Assembly (NCBI RefSeq): GCF_036346295.1
Contig: NZ_CP107819.1
Coordinates: 2,604,001-2,668,000, forward strand
Length of the DNA: 64,000 nucleotides
Reading direction: 5' to 3'
From: Streptomyces sp. NBC_00536
GTDB lineage: Bacteria > Actinomycetota > Actinomycetes > Streptomycetales > Streptomycetaceae
Below the pieces are notes generated by a model. The model saw only the letters and a program-made list of their open reading frames with translations, ran no database searches and was not told the DNA's origin. How positions within the stretch are numbered: the first letter of the stretch is position 1; every line of letters begins with the position of its first letter. Below are positions 35,673 through 44,707 of the stretch, piece after piece. Made by a program: the position numbers and the translations under genes.

Positions 35673-35911
35673 CGAACCCCCACCTGTGCAACCGCAATCC
35701 CCCCGCCCCACGAGTATGCATGCCGTCACACGACGTCACCACGCCCTTTCGGCCACAGTTGAAACCCCTTTCGGCGGGGGTGTGACAACCGAAATCCTGT
35801 ACTCCGCCGGGCACACTCCGGCGCGACCGAAACGCTCCGCGAAGGCCGTGGGGGGCTTTGCGGGGCCTGGCGGTCGGTCGCACCGGGAAGCGCCGACGTG
35901 CCCGGCAGATT

Positions 35912-35957
35912 GTCAGCAGGCGGTGGACGGGTGGGGATCCGTCCACCGCCTGCTGAC
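35912..35957. repeat. Perfect 19-bp inverted repeat with 8-nt loop
   Basis: gtcagcaggcggtggacgg at 35912-35930 is matched perfectly by its complement at 35939-35957. It lies about 200 bp beyond the ppdk stop on the minus strand. It may be the ppdk terminator or the operator of the neighbouring regulator, but the stem is longer than usual and no T-tract follows. Confidence 0.75.
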
Positions 35958-35986
35958 GTAAAGAGTGGTTGAACAATGTGCTTCTT

Positions 35987-36028
35987 CACACCGCGCTTCT
36001 CGCACCGCGCTTCCCGCACCGCGGTTCT
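35987..36028. repeat. Three tandem copies of a 14-bp unit
   Basis: cacaccgcgcttct, cgcaccgcgcttcc and cgcaccgcggttct follow one another without gap downstream of ppdk. No coding role is visible. Confidence 0.75.
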
Positions 36029-36153
36029 CCACACAACAGCGCGCCCACCCCAGGGCGTCAGGGAACCCGGGGCAGGCGCGGTCTGAGGGGGGGCGGGCGG
36101 CGCGTACCGCACGCACGGAGCGCGCGCGGTACGGCGGCCGCGCCGCAGGGGGG

Positions 36154-38862
36154 TCAGCGGCTGTCGCTGCCCTTCGAGTCGGCGGCGGCACGGCCCGCCT
36201 CCAGGCGCGCCACCGGGATCCGGAAGGGCGAGCAGGAGACGTAGTCGAGGCCGACCTCGTGGAAGAAGTGCACCGACTCGGGGTCGCCGCCGTGCTCGCC
36301 GCAGACGCCGAGCTTGAGGTCGGGGCGGGTCTCCCGGCCCGCCTGGACCGCGCTGCGGACCAGGGCGCCGACGCCCTCCTTGTCGATGGTCTCGAACGGG
36401 GAGACCCCGAAGATGCCCTTCTCCAGGTACGCGGTGAAGAAGCTGGCCTCGACGTCGTCGCGGGAGAAGCCCCACACCGTCTGGGTCAGGTCGTTCGTGC
36501 CGAAGGAGAAGAACTGGGCGGCCTCGGCGATCTGACCGGCGGTCAGCGCGGCGCGCGGCAGCTCGATCATCGTGCCGATGGTCAGCTTGAGGCTGGTGCC
36601 GGTGGCGGCCTCGACCTCGGCGATGACCTGGTCGGCCTCCTCGCGGACGATCTCCAGCTCCTGGACCGTGCCCACCAGCGGGACCATGATCTCCGCGCGC
36701 GGGTCGCCCTTGGCGTTCTTGCGCTCGGCCGCGGCCTCGGCGATCGCCCGGACCTGCATGGCGAACAGACCGGGGATGACCAGGCCGAGCCGGACACCGC
36801 GCAGACCCAGCATCGGGTTCTGCTCGTGCAGCTTGTGCACGGCCTGGAGCAGGCGCAGGTCGTTCTCGTTGGAGTCCTTGCGGGACTCGGCGAGGGCGAC
36901 GCGCACCGACAGCTCGGTGATGTCGGGCAGGAACTCGTGCAGCGGCGGGTCGAGCAGGCGGACGGTCACGGGGAGCCCGTCCATCGCCTCGAAGAGTTCG
37001 ACGAAGTCCTTCTTCTGGAGCGGCAGGAGGGCACTCAGTGCCTCCTCGCGCTCCTTGTCGGTGTCCGCGAGGATCAGGTGCTCGACCAGTTCCCGGCGCT
37101 CACCGAGGAACATGTGCTCCGTGCGGCACAGGCCGATGCCCTGGGCGCCGAAGCGGCGGGCGCGCAGCGCGTCCTCCGCGTTGTCGGCGTTCGCACGCAC
37201 CCGCAGCCGACGGACCCGGTCCGCGTAGGCCATGATCCGGTGCACGGCGGCGACCAGCTCGTCGGCGTCGTCGGCGCCCGCGTGCATCCGGCCCTCGAAG
37301 TACTCGACGACCGGGGACGGTACGACGGGCACCTCGCCCAGGTACACCTTGCCGGTGGAGCCGTCGATGGAGACGACGTCGCCCTCTTCGACGACCGTCC
37401 CGCCGACCGTCATCCGGCGGCGCTTGGTGTCGACCTCAAGGTCCTCAGCGCCGCAGACGCAGGTCTTGCCCATGCCGCGGGCGACGACGGCGGCGTGCGA
37501 GGTCTTGCCGCCGCGCGAGGTCAGGATGCCCTCGGAGGCGATCATGCCGTCCAGGTCGTCCGGGTTGGTCTCGCGGCGGATCAGGATGACCTTCTCGCCG
37601 GAGCGGGACCACTTGACGGCCGTGTACGAGTCGAAGACGGCCTTGCCGACGGCCGCGCCCGGGGAGGCGGCGATGCCGCGGCCGAGCAGCGTGGTCTTGG
37701 CGTCCTCGTCGAAGCGCGGGAACATCAGCTGCGCGAGCTGGGCGCCGTTGACACGCTGGAGGGCCTCGGCCTCGTCGATCAAGCCCTGGTCGACGAGCTG
37801 GGTGGCGATGCGGAAGGCCGCGCCCGCGGTGCGCTTGCCGACGCGGGTCTGCAGCATCCACAGCTGGCCGCGCTCGATCGTGAACTCGATGTCGCAGAGA
37901 TCCTTGTAGTGGGTCTCCAGCGTGGTCATGATCGTCATGAGCTGGTCGTACGAGGCCTTGTCGATGGCCTCCAGGTCCGCGAGCGGCACGGTGTTGCGGA
38001 TGCCCGCGACCACGTCCTCGCCCTGGGCGTTCTGGAGGTAGTCGCCGTAGACGCCCGCGTGGCCGCTGGCGGGGTCGCGGGTGAAGGCGACGCCGGTGCC
38101 CGAGTCAGGGCCGAGGTTGCCGAAGACCATGGAGCAGATGTTGACCGCGGTGCCCAGGTCGCTCGGGATGCGCTCCTGGCGGCGGTAGAGCTTGGCGCGG
38201 TCGGTGTTCCAGGAGTTGAAGACGGCCTCGACGGCGAGGTCCATCTGCTCGCGGGCGTCCTGCGGGAACTCCCGGCCCGCCTCCGTGGCGACGATCTCCT
38301 TGAAGCGGGCGACCAGCTTCTGCAGGTCGGCGGCGTCGAGGTCGGTGTCGACGGTGACCTTCTTGGCGGCCTTGGCCTCGTCCAACGCGTCCTCGAACAG
38401 CTCGCCCTCGACGCCGAGGACGGTCTTGCCGAACATCTGGATGAGACGGCGGTACGAGTCCCAGGCGAAGCGGTCGTTGCCCGCCTGCGCGGCGAGGCCC
38501 TGGACCGACGCGTCGGACAGGCCGATGTTGAGGACCGTGTCCATCATGCCGGGCATGGAGAACTTCGCGCCGGAGCGGACGGAGACCAGCAGCGGGTCGT
38601 CCGACTGACCGAGCTTCTTGCCCATCGCGGCTTCGAGGGCCGCGAGGTGGGCGCTCACCTCGTCGCGCAGCGCGACGGGGGCGTCGCCGCTCTCCAGGTA
38701 GACCTTGCAGGCCTCGGTGGTGATGGTGAAGCCGGGCGGGACGGGGAGGCCCAGGTTCGTCATCTCGGCGAGGTTGGCCCCCTTGCCGCCGAGAAGGTCC
38801 TTGAGGTCCCGGTTGCCCTCGGTGAAGTCGTAAACGAACTTCTGATCTTTGTTTTCCGACAC
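36154..38862 (-). CDS. ppdK: Pyruvate, phosphate dikinase
   Basis: A 902-residue PPDK that interconverts pyruvate, ATP and phosphate with phosphoenolpyruvate, AMP and diphosphate; it likely serves glycolysis/gluconeogenesis flux. The N-terminal nucleotide-binding domain begins FVYDFTEGNRDLKDLLGGKG. The swivelling domain holds the phosphorylated His in GGKTSHAAVVARGMGKTCVC (about residue 470). The C-terminal PEP/pyruvate domain has GIGLCRTEHMFLG, KLTIGTMIELPRAALTA and the catalytic Cys region LGVCGEHGGDPESV. GTG 38862 (VSENKDQKFV) is chosen since gagg lies about 9 bp upstream; the frame before it is unlike the family. The size matches bacterial PPDK (about 880-910). Confidence 0.95.
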   Translation of the reverse strand: MSENKDQKFVYDFTEGNRDLKDLLGGKGANLAEMTNLGLPVPPGFTITTEACKVYLESGDAPVALRDEVSAHLAALEAAMGKKLGQSDDPLLVSVRSGAKFSMPGMMDTVLNIGLSDASVQGLAAQAGNDRFAWDSYRRLIQMFGKTVLGVEGELFEDALDEAKAAKKVTVDTDLDAADLQKLVARFKEIVATEAGREFPQDAREQMDLAVEAVFNSWNTDRAKLYRRQERIPSDLGTAVNICSMVFGNLGPDSGTGVAFTRDPASGHAGVYGDYLQNAQGEDVVAGIRNTVPLADLEAIDKASYDQLMTIMTTLETHYKDLCDIEFTIERGQLWMLQTRVGKRTAGAAFRIATQLVDQGLIDEAEALQRVNGAQLAQLMFPRFDEDAKTTLLGRGIAASPGAAVGKAVFDSYTAVKWSRSGEKVILIRRETNPDDLDGMIASEGILTSRGGKTSHAAVVARGMGKTCVCGAEDLEVDTKRRRMTVGGTVVEEGDVVSIDGSTGKVYLGEVPVVPSPVVEYFEGRMHAGADDADELVAAVHRIMAYADRVRRLRVRANADNAEDALRARRFGAQGIGLCRTEHMFLGERRELVEHLILADTDKEREEALSALLPLQKKDFVELFEAMDGLPVTVRLLDPPLHEFLPDITELSVRVALAESRKDSNENDLRLLQAVHKLHEQNPMLGLRGVRLGLVIPGLFAMQVRAIAEAAAERKNAKGDPRAEIMVPLVGTVQELEIVREEADQVIAEVEAATGTSLKLTIGTMIELPRAALTAGQIAEAAQFFSFGTNDLTQTVWGFSRDDVEASFFTAYLEKGIFGVSPFETIDKEGVGALVRSAVQAGRETRPDLKLGVCGEHGGDPESVHFFHEVGLDYVSCSPFRIPVARLEAGRAAADSKGSDSR

Positions 38863-39237
38863 GGGTCTCGACTCCTCGAGGACTCGGTGGCTGCCCTGAC
38901 GGCCAGGAACATACCCAGATCGAAGGCTTATGGGTACGTCCACTTGGCGGTCACATGGCTGTAACCACCCATGCGCCAGGACATCGAAAGTAACTCGCGG
39001 GTAGCTGGAACATACGAAGAGCCTTCACATCCCGAAGCGAGAAGGGCTCATTGAGGCCTGTCCCCGCTCGGATGAGCGATCATCGATACATTTGCGTTCA
39101 AGTCTTGAACGCACAAAGGGTGGCACCCAGTGCCACCCTTTGAGAATCTTAGCCGTGATATTGCCGCTCATCTGAGCGCAACCCCACCCATGCGTGGCGT
39201 ATCTCACGCCGCCCGAGGGGCCCCGGAAGCCGGTTTC
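38863..39237. other. Intergenic region between dusB and ppdk
   Basis: 375 bp with the ppdk promoter in its left part and a pair of adjacent hairpins near its right part (39094-39142, listed separately). No coding sequence is visible. Confidence 0.5.
39094..39142. terminator. Two adjacent strong hairpins downstream of dusB
   Basis: The first is a 9-bp stem with a one-base centre (gcgttcaag / cttgaacgc at 39094-39112), the second a 13-bp stem with a 3-nt loop (caaagggtggcac / gtgccaccctttg at 39114-39142). They are 1 bp apart and lie about 95 bp beyond the dusB stop on the minus strand. Termination is likely; the near-perfect first palindrome could also bind a regulator. Confidence 0.6.
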
Positions 39238-40380
39238 TCAGCCGCCGGAGGTGTCCAGCTCGGCTTCCTCGCTCACCCCTGCGCAGTCGTAGGGATCCTT
39301 GAGCCAGCCTTCAGGGAGGACAACCCGGTTGTTTCCGGACGTCCGGCCGCGCGGGCCGTCCGCGCTCTCCGGCCACGGCTGGTCCAGGTCCAGCTCGCTC
39401 AGATGAGCATCCAGCTCGGCCAGGGAGGAGGTCACGGCCAGCTTCTGCCGCATCTCCGAACCCACCGAGAAGCCCTTGGTGTACCAGGCCACGTGCTTAC
39501 GGAAGTCGATCACCCCGCGCGCCTCGTCGCCGATCCACTCCCCCAGCAGCTGCGCGTGCCGGTGCATGGTGGCCGCGACCTCGCGCAGCGTCGGCTTGTG
39601 GAAGTCCTCGGGACGTCCCTCGAAGGCCGCCACCAGGTCGTTGAACAGCCACGGCCGCCCCAGGCAGCCGCGCCCGACGACCACGCCGTCGCAGCCCGTC
39701 TCGCGGACCATGCGCAGCGCGTCCTCGGCGCACCAGATGTCGCCGTTGCCCAGCACGGGGATCTCCGGCACGTGCTCCTTGAGGCGCGCGATGGCCTCCC
39801 AGTCGGCGGTGCCGCCGTAGTGCTGGGCGGTGGTGCGTCCGTGCAGCGCGATCGCGGTGATGCCCTCCTCGACGGCGATCCGGCCGGCGTCGAGGTAGGT
39901 GAGGTGGTCGTCGTTGATGCCCTTGCGCATCTTCATCGTCACCGGCAGGTCACCGGCGCCCGCGACCGCCTCGCGCAGGATCGCGCGCAGCAGGTTCCGC
40001 TTGTACGGGAGGGCCGAGCCGCCGCCCTTGCGGGTCACCTTGGGGACCGGGCAGCCGAAGTTCAGGTCGATGTGGTCGGCGCGGTCCTCCTCGACGATCA
40101 TGCGGACCGCCTTGCCGACCGTGCCGGGGTCGACTCCGTACAGCTGTATCGAGCGGGGCTTCTCGCTCTCGTCGAAGTGGATCAGCTGCATGGTCTTCTC
40201 GTTGCGCTCGACCAGCGCGCGCGTCGTGATCATCTCGCTCACGAAGAGCCCCTTGCCGCCCGAGAACTCGCGGCAGAGGGTGCGGAACGGGGCGTTGGTG
40301 ATGCCGGCCATCGGCGCGAGCACCACCGGGGGCTGCACGGTGTGCGGGCCGATCGCGAGGGGCGGGGGGAGCGTGGTCAT
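39238..40380 (-). CDS. dusB: tRNA-dihydrouridine synthase
   Basis: A 380-residue FMN enzyme that reduces uridines in the tRNA D-loop to dihydrouridine. The TIM barrel starts with VVLAPMAGITNAPFRTLCRE. The catalytic Cys is in HIDLNFGCPVPKVTRKGGGSA (split motif NFGCP), and phosphate/FMN contacts are at MKMRKGINDD, ALHGRTTAQHY, VLGNGDIW and VVVGRGCLGRPWLF. A helical RNA-binding tail follows. ATG 40380 is preferred to a longer frame reaching 40416 because MTTLPPPLAIGPH is a normal start and a G-run precedes it. It is divergent from the MFS gene, with only 77 bp between them. Confidence 0.93.
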   Translation of the reverse strand: MTTLPPPLAIGPHTVQPPVVLAPMAGITNAPFRTLCREFSGGKGLFVSEMITTRALVERNEKTMQLIHFDESEKPRSIQLYGVDPGTVGKAVRMIVEEDRADHIDLNFGCPVPKVTRKGGGSALPYKRNLLRAILREAVAGAGDLPVTMKMRKGINDDHLTYLDAGRIAVEEGITAIALHGRTTAQHYGGTADWEAIARLKEHVPEIPVLGNGDIWCAEDALRMVRETGCDGVVVGRGCLGRPWLFNDLVAAFEGRPEDFHKPTLREVAATMHRHAQLLGEWIGDEARGVIDFRKHVAWYTKGFSVGSEMRQKLAVTSSLAELDAHLSELDLDQPWPESADGPRGRTSGNNRVVLPEGWLKDPYDCAGVSEEAELDTSGG

Positions 40381-40457
40381 CCCCCCATTGTCGCGCAGCC
40401 GCGCCGCACCCCGCATTTGTTTAGTTAGGCGTACTAGTGAGGCGTACCATCGGCACC

Positions 40458-41891
40458 ATGCACGACGTGAGCCCCAGGCGCCGCCTCCTGATCCTGGCCA
40501 TCTGCTGCATGAGCCTGCTGATCGTGAGCCTCGACAACACCGTCCTGAACGTCGCCCTGCCCGCCATGCGCCGCGAGCTGGACGCCACGGTCGCCGGGAT
40601 GCAGTGGACGATCGACGCGTACACGCTGGTCCTGGCCTCGCTGCTGATGCTCGCGGGCTCCACCGGCGACCGGATCGGCCGCCGCAAGGTCTTCACGGCC
40701 GGGCTCGTCCTCTTCACCGCCGGTTCGCTGCTGTGCTCACTGGCCCCCAGCCTCCAGTGGCTGATCGTCTTCCGCATGATCCAGGCCGTCGGCGGCTCGA
40801 TGCTCAACCCGGTCGCGATGTCGATCATCACCAACACCTTCACCGACCCGAAGGAACGCGCCCGCGCCATCGGCGTCTGGGGCGCCGTCGTCGGCATCTC
40901 CATGGCCGCGGGCCCACTGATCGGCGGACTGCTCGTCGACTCCGTCGGCTGGCGGTCGATCTTCTGGGTCAACCTCCCGGTCGGACTCCTCGCCCTGGTA
41001 CTGACCCTGCGCTACGTCCCCGAGTCGCGCGCCGACCGGCCCCGCCGCCCGGACCCGGTCGGCCAGCTGCTCGTCATGGCCCTGCTCGGCTCCCTCACTT
41101 ACGGGATCATCGAGGCCCCCGATGCGGGCTGGACCTCCCCGCTGATCCTCGGCTGCGCGGTGCTGGCCGCCGCCGCGCTGGCCGGGCTGCTCGTCTACGA
41201 GCCCCGGCGGCCCGAACCGCTGATCGACCCCCGGTTCTTCCGGAGCGCGCCCTTCAGCGGAGCCACCGTGATCGCGGTCAGCGCCTTCGCCGCACTGTCC
41301 GGGTTCCTCTTCCTCAACACCCTCTACCTCCAGGAGGTGCGCGGGCTGAGCGCCCTGCACGCCGGGCTCTACATGCTCCCCATGGCCGCGCTGACCTTCC
41401 TCTTCGCCCCGCTGTCGGGACGGCTGGTGGGCGCGCGCGGGCCCCGGCTGCCGCTGCTGGTCGCGGGGGTCACCATGGCCGCGAGCGGGCTGCTGTTCGC
41501 CGCCTTCGACGCCGCCTCCTCGACGGCGCTGCTGTTCACCGGCTACGTCCTCTTCGGGCTCGGCTTCGGCATGGTCAACGCGCCCATCACCAACACCGCC
41601 GTCTCCGGGATGCCCCGCGCCCAGGCCGGGGTGGCGGCCGCGGTCGCCTCCACCAGCAGGCAGACGGGCGGCACCCTGGGCGTCGCGGTCATCGGCGCGG
41701 TCCTCGCGGCCGGGCTGGGCGGGCACGCGTACACGGCGAAGGCCTTCGCGGACGCGGCCCGGCCCGCCTGGTGGATCATCACGGCCTGCGGGCTGGCGGT
41801 CCTGGTGGTGGGCCTGATGACGAGCGGCCGCTGGGCCCGCGCCACGGCCGTACGGACCTCGCGCACGCTGGAGAAGGTCCCCGCCTCCTGA
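40458..41891 (+). CDS. MFS drug exporter, DHA2 (EmrB/QacA) type
   Basis: A 477-residue membrane protein with about 14 hydrophobic segments. Family motifs are clear: motif D1 LDNTVLNVALPAM in helix 1, motif A GSTGDRIGRRKV between helices 2 and 3, and motif C-like GAVVGISMAAGPLIGGLLVD in helix 5. Such proteins exchange protons for drugs or antibiotics; the substrate is unknown. A MarR regulator gene converges from the other side (27 bp apart), which suggests control. The promoter contains ttagttaggcgtactag just before the start, an imperfect palindrome that could bind it. ATG 40458 is preferred; GTG 40437 is possible. Confidence 0.88.
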   Translation: MHDVSPRRRLLILAICCMSLLIVSLDNTVLNVALPAMRRELDATVAGMQWTIDAYTLVLASLLMLAGSTGDRIGRRKVFTAGLVLFTAGSLLCSLAPSLQWLIVFRMIQAVGGSMLNPVAMSIITNTFTDPKERARAIGVWGAVVGISMAAGPLIGGLLVDSVGWRSIFWVNLPVGLLALVLTLRYVPESRADRPRRPDPVGQLLVMALLGSLTYGIIEAPDAGWTSPLILGCAVLAAAALAGLLVYEPRRPEPLIDPRFFRSAPFSGATVIAVSAFAALSGFLFLNTLYLQEVRGLSALHAGLYMLPMAALTFLFAPLSGRLVGARGPRLPLLVAGVTMAASGLLFAAFDAASSTALLFTGYVLFGLGFGMVNAPITNTAVSGMPRAQAGVAAAVASTSRQTGGTLGVAVIGAVLAAGLGGHAYTAKAFADAARPAWWIITACGLAVLVVGLMTSGRWARATAVRTSRTLEKVPAS

Positions 41892-41918
41892 GCCCGGGCC
41901 CCTTGTCGCCGCGCCGGG

Positions 41919-42398
41919 CTACTCGCCGCAGGTGAAGTCTTCGGCGTTCGTGTCGATCCGGCCGAGCAGGTCGCGCAGGACGTCGCGCTCCGGCTCCGAG
42001 AGCCCCGCGAAGAGCACCTGCTCCACGGCGTCGAGCGCGGCGTCCGTGGTGCGGAGCGCGGCGGAACCGGCCGGTGTGATGGCCACGTTGTGGCGGCGCC
42101 GGTCGGCCGGGTCCCGGCGGCGCTCCACCAGGGCCCCGCCCTCCAGGTCGTTGAGGAGGCCGACCAGGACGCTCGGGTCCACCTCCAGCCGCTCGGCGAG
42201 GGCCCGCTGGCTGACGGGGCCCGCTTCCAGGTGCATGAGGGTCATGGCGTGCCGCGGGGTGAGTCCGGCGGCACTGAGCGCGCGCCGCATGCGGGCCTCC
42301 GTGGCCGAACCGTGCCAGGCGAGCAGCATCCCCAGGCGCTGCGCCGGGTCGCGGCCGTTCTGGACGTCCCGGCCCGGCTGTGCGTCCTGTGCGGTCAT
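41919..42398 (-). CDS. MarR-family transcriptional regulator
   Basis: A 159-residue regulator. The winged helix covers LTPRHAMTLMHLEAGPVSQRALAERLEVDPSVLVGLLNDLE, with the wing ALVERRRDPADRRRHNVAITP, the DxRxR motif being typical. The ends form the dimer helices. It converges on the MFS exporter gene and is divergent from the DoxX gene (90-bp gap), so either is a plausible target. The gap contains repeated caat/attg elements around 42450-42480 that could be operator sites. Confidence 0.87.
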   Translation of the reverse strand: MTAQDAQPGRDVQNGRDPAQRLGMLLAWHGSATEARMRRALSAAGLTPRHAMTLMHLEAGPVSQRALAERLEVDPSVLVGLLNDLEGGALVERRRDPADRRRHNVAITPAGSAALRTTDAALDAVEQVLFAGLSEPERDVLRDLLGRIDTNAEDFTCGE

Positions 42399-42488
42399 CT
42401 CCTTACCGTAACAGTTGCGGAATGATTGGCTCGGGTAGATCGTTGATGCTGTTCAATGGTCTCCAATCCCCAATCGTTGGAGCACTTC

Positions 42489-42836
42489 ATGTTCATCGCG
42501 TACCTCGCCATCGCCACCCTCCTCACCCTCGCCCTCACCTTCTCCGCGGTGTTCACCGCCCGCCGCGCCGAACCGGTGATCTCGAACATGCGGGCCGTCG
42601 CGGTCCCCGATTCCTGGCTGCCCGGGCTCGCCGCGGCGAAGGCCGCCGGCGCGGCCGGCCTCGTCATCGGATTCTGGATCGCACCCCTGGGCATGGCAGC
42701 CGCAGTCGGCCTGGCCCTCTACTTCGTCGGCGCCGTCGCCACCCACGTGCGGGTCAAGCACTACGCGTTCGCCCCGGCCGCCGTGCTCCTGATGCTCTCG
42801 GTCGCCTCGCTGTTGCTGCGCATCGCGTCGGCGTGA
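42489..42836 (+). CDS. DoxX-like integral membrane protein
   Basis: A 115-residue protein with four hydrophobic segments: FIAYLAIATLLTLALTFSAV, LPGLAAAKAAGAAGLVIGFW, MAAAVGLALYFVGAVATHVR and PAAVLLMLSVASLLL. This is the four-helix layout of DoxX-like proteins, whose function is generally unknown. ATG 42489 is chosen because ggag lies 7 bp upstream; the frame further upstream adds only a short non-conserved segment. It may be co-regulated with the divergent MarR gene or with the aldo/keto reductase downstream. Confidence 0.82.
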   Translation: MFIAYLAIATLLTLALTFSAVFTARRAEPVISNMRAVAVPDSWLPGLAAAKAAGAAGLVIGFWIAPLGMAAAVGLALYFVGAVATHVRVKHYAFAPAAVLLMLSVASLLLRIASA

Positions 42837-42859
42837 ACCCGAACGGGTGATGACGGATG

Positions 42860-42877
42860 ACAGATATTGAAATCTGT
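42860..42877. promoter_or_regulatory. Palindromic operator-like site before the aldo/keto reductase
   Basis: acagat and atctgt flank a 6-bp centre (attgaa), giving an 18-bp near-perfect palindrome in an AT-rich patch 25-42 bp before the start at 42902. A second partial inverted pair based on gtcat overlaps it. The downstream TetR regulator is the obvious candidate. Confidence 0.55.
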
Positions 42878-42901
42878 TACTCGTCATGCCATTCTTCTGT
42901 C

Positions 42902-43951
42902 ATGACGACGAACGAGAACACACACCCCTCCCACTCCACCCACCCCATTCGCCGGCGCACCCTCGGCACCACCGGCCCGTCCGTGCACCCGCTGGGTCTC
43001 GGCTGCATGGGGATGTCCGCCCTGTACGGCGAGGCCGACCGGGCCGAGTCCATCGCCACGATCCACGCCGCCCTCGACGCGGGCGTCACCCTGCTGGACA
43101 CCGGCGACTTCTACGGCATGGGGCACAACGAACTCCTGATCAACGAAGCCCTGCGGACCGCCCCGGCCGCCGCCCGCGAGCAGGCCCTCACCAGCGTCAA
43201 GTTCGGCGCCCTGCGCACGGTCGAGGGCGGCTTCACCGGTTACGACGGGCGTCCGGCGGCCGTGAAGAACTTCCTGGCCTACTCCCTCCAGCGGCTGGGC
43301 CGGGACCACATCGACATCTACCGCATCGCCCGCGTGGACCCCGACGTCCCGATCGAGGAGACCGTCGGGGCCATAGCCGAAGCCGTCCAGGCCGGGCACG
43401 TCCGGCACATCGGGCTCTCCGAGGTCGGCGCGGACACCCTGCGCCGGGCCGCCGCGGTCGCGCCGATCTCCGACCTCCAGATCGAGTACTCCCTGATCTC
43501 GCGCGGCATCGAGGAGGAGATCCTGCCCACCGCCCGCGAGCTGGGCATCGGCATCACGGCGTACGGGGTGCTCTCCCGAGGTCTGATCAGCGGCCACTTC
43601 ACCCGCGACCGGGCGCTCGCCCCCGGTGACTTCCGCGGGATGAGCCCCCGCTTCCAGGGGGACAACCTGGACCGCAATCTCGACCTGGTCGACGCGCTGC
43701 GCAAGGTGGCCGACGACAAGGGCGTGAGCGTGGCGCAGACCGCCATCGCCTGGGTGCTCTCGCGCGGCGAGGACATCGTCCCGCTGGTGGGCGCGCGCCG
43801 CCGGGACCGGCTGGTGGAGGCCCTGGGCGCGCTGGACACCGTCCTCACCCCGGCCGACCTGGCCGCCATCGAGGCGGCCGTCCCCGCCGGAGCGGCGGCG
43901 GGCGAGCGCTATCCGGCGGCGCAGATGGCCCACCTCGACAGTGAACACTGA
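42902..43951 (+). CDS. Aldo/keto reductase
   Basis: A 349-residue NADPH-dependent oxidoreductase of the YajO/PhcA-like group. Motifs: RRTLGTTGPSVHPLGLGCMGM at the start (RTLG, GLGCMGMS), LLDTGDFYGMGHNE with the catalytic Asp and Tyr, SVKFGALR with the Lys, and DIYRIARVDPDVPIEETV where the usual catalytic His is replaced in the sequence YRIARVD (members with H at Y-x-x-H differ here). The C-terminal GARRRDRLVEAL binds the cofactor phosphate. The missing His may change substrate range. ATG 42902 is preferred over upstream codons that would fall inside the palindrome. It lies 21 bp before the TetR gene. Confidence 0.85.
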   Translation: MTTNENTHPSHSTHPIRRRTLGTTGPSVHPLGLGCMGMSALYGEADRAESIATIHAALDAGVTLLDTGDFYGMGHNELLINEALRTAPAAAREQALTSVKFGALRTVEGGFTGYDGRPAAVKNFLAYSLQRLGRDHIDIYRIARVDPDVPIEETVGAIAEAVQAGHVRHIGLSEVGADTLRRAAAVAPISDLQIEYSLISRGIEEEILPTARELGIGITAYGVLSRGLISGHFTRDRALAPGDFRGMSPRFQGDNLDRNLDLVDALRKVADDKGVSVAQTAIAWVLSRGEDIVPLVGARRRDRLVEALGALDTVLTPADLAAIEAAVPAGAAAGERYPAAQMAHLDSEH

Positions 43952-43972
43952 GCTGCCGGTACGGTCGTAGAC

Positions 43973-44566
43973 ATGCCCCCCGCAGCTGCTGAACCCCTGA
44001 CCCCCGAGCGCATCCTCGAAGCCACCGAGGAGGTGCTGCGCCGCTTCGGCCCCACGAAAGCGACCGTGGTGGACGTGGCACGCGCCCTGGGCGTCAGCCA
44101 CGGCAGTGTCTACCGGCACTTCCCGTCGAAGTCCGCGCTGCGCGAGGCGGTCACCGACCGCTGGCTCGCGCGGAACGTGGTGATGCTGGAGGAGATCGCC
44201 TCGGCGCCCACCGGGACCGGGCCCTCCAAGCTGGAGGCATGGCTCGATGCGCTCTTCGCGACCAAGCGGCGCAAGGCGGGGGACGACCCGGAGCTGTTCG
44301 CGACCTACACGGTGCTGCTCGCCGAGAACAGCGGGGTGGTGGACCACCATCTGACCCAGCTGATCGCCCAGCTGACCCGGATCATCGCGGAGGGCGTGGC
44401 CGCCGGATCGCTGGTCGCGCCGGACGCGCCGGCGGCCGCCCGCGCCGTCTTCGACGCCACCGGCCGCTTCCACGACCCGCAGTACGCGGCGGAGTGGCTC
44501 TCGCCGACCATCACCACGGAGTTCGAAGCCGTCACCGCGCTCATCGTCCGGGGGCTGCGCGCGTAG
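43973..44566 (+). CDS. TetR-family transcriptional regulator
   Basis: A 197-residue repressor. The N-terminal helix-turn-helix reads ATVVDVARALGVSHGSVYRHFPSKSALREAV, a complete TetR signature with the recognition helix in the last part. The C-terminal ligand-binding domain has no feature I can assign to a ligand. It follows the aldo/keto reductase by 21 bp and probably shares its transcript. The palindrome at 42860 fits autoregulation. Confidence 0.9.
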   Translation: MPPAAAEPLTPERILEATEEVLRRFGPTKATVVDVARALGVSHGSVYRHFPSKSALREAVTDRWLARNVVMLEEIASAPTGTGPSKLEAWLDALFATKRRKAGDDPELFATYTVLLAENSGVVDHHLTQLIAQLTRIIAEGVAAGSLVAPDAPAAARAVFDATGRFHDPQYAAEWLSPTITTEFEAVTALIVRGLRA

Positions 44567-44707
44567 GCCTCCGGCCGCCCACCCTGGCCGGAAACTCGGT
44601 GGTCCGGACAGCTAGGTGATCATTTCAGGTGCTACGCCTTGTACCGGCGCGGCATTCTCCTTACGTTCCCCCTACCGCACTTCATCAGGCACGCCTCAGG
44701 GGGAACG

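Larger units (their letters stand above)
35673..36153. other. Gene-free region between ppdk and the regulator
   Basis: 481 bp. I find no credible gene. It holds a 19-bp-stem hairpin (35912-35957) and a 14-bp tandem repeat (35987-36028), listed separately. The 150 bp next to the regulator start are AT-richer than average and probably hold its promoter; no clear -10/-35 pair is visible. Confidence 0.5.

Noticed and set aside
36154..38943. Upstream start of ppdk at 38943
   Set aside because: The extra 27 residues are not PPDK-like and GTG 38862 has a ribosome binding site and the expected start sequence.
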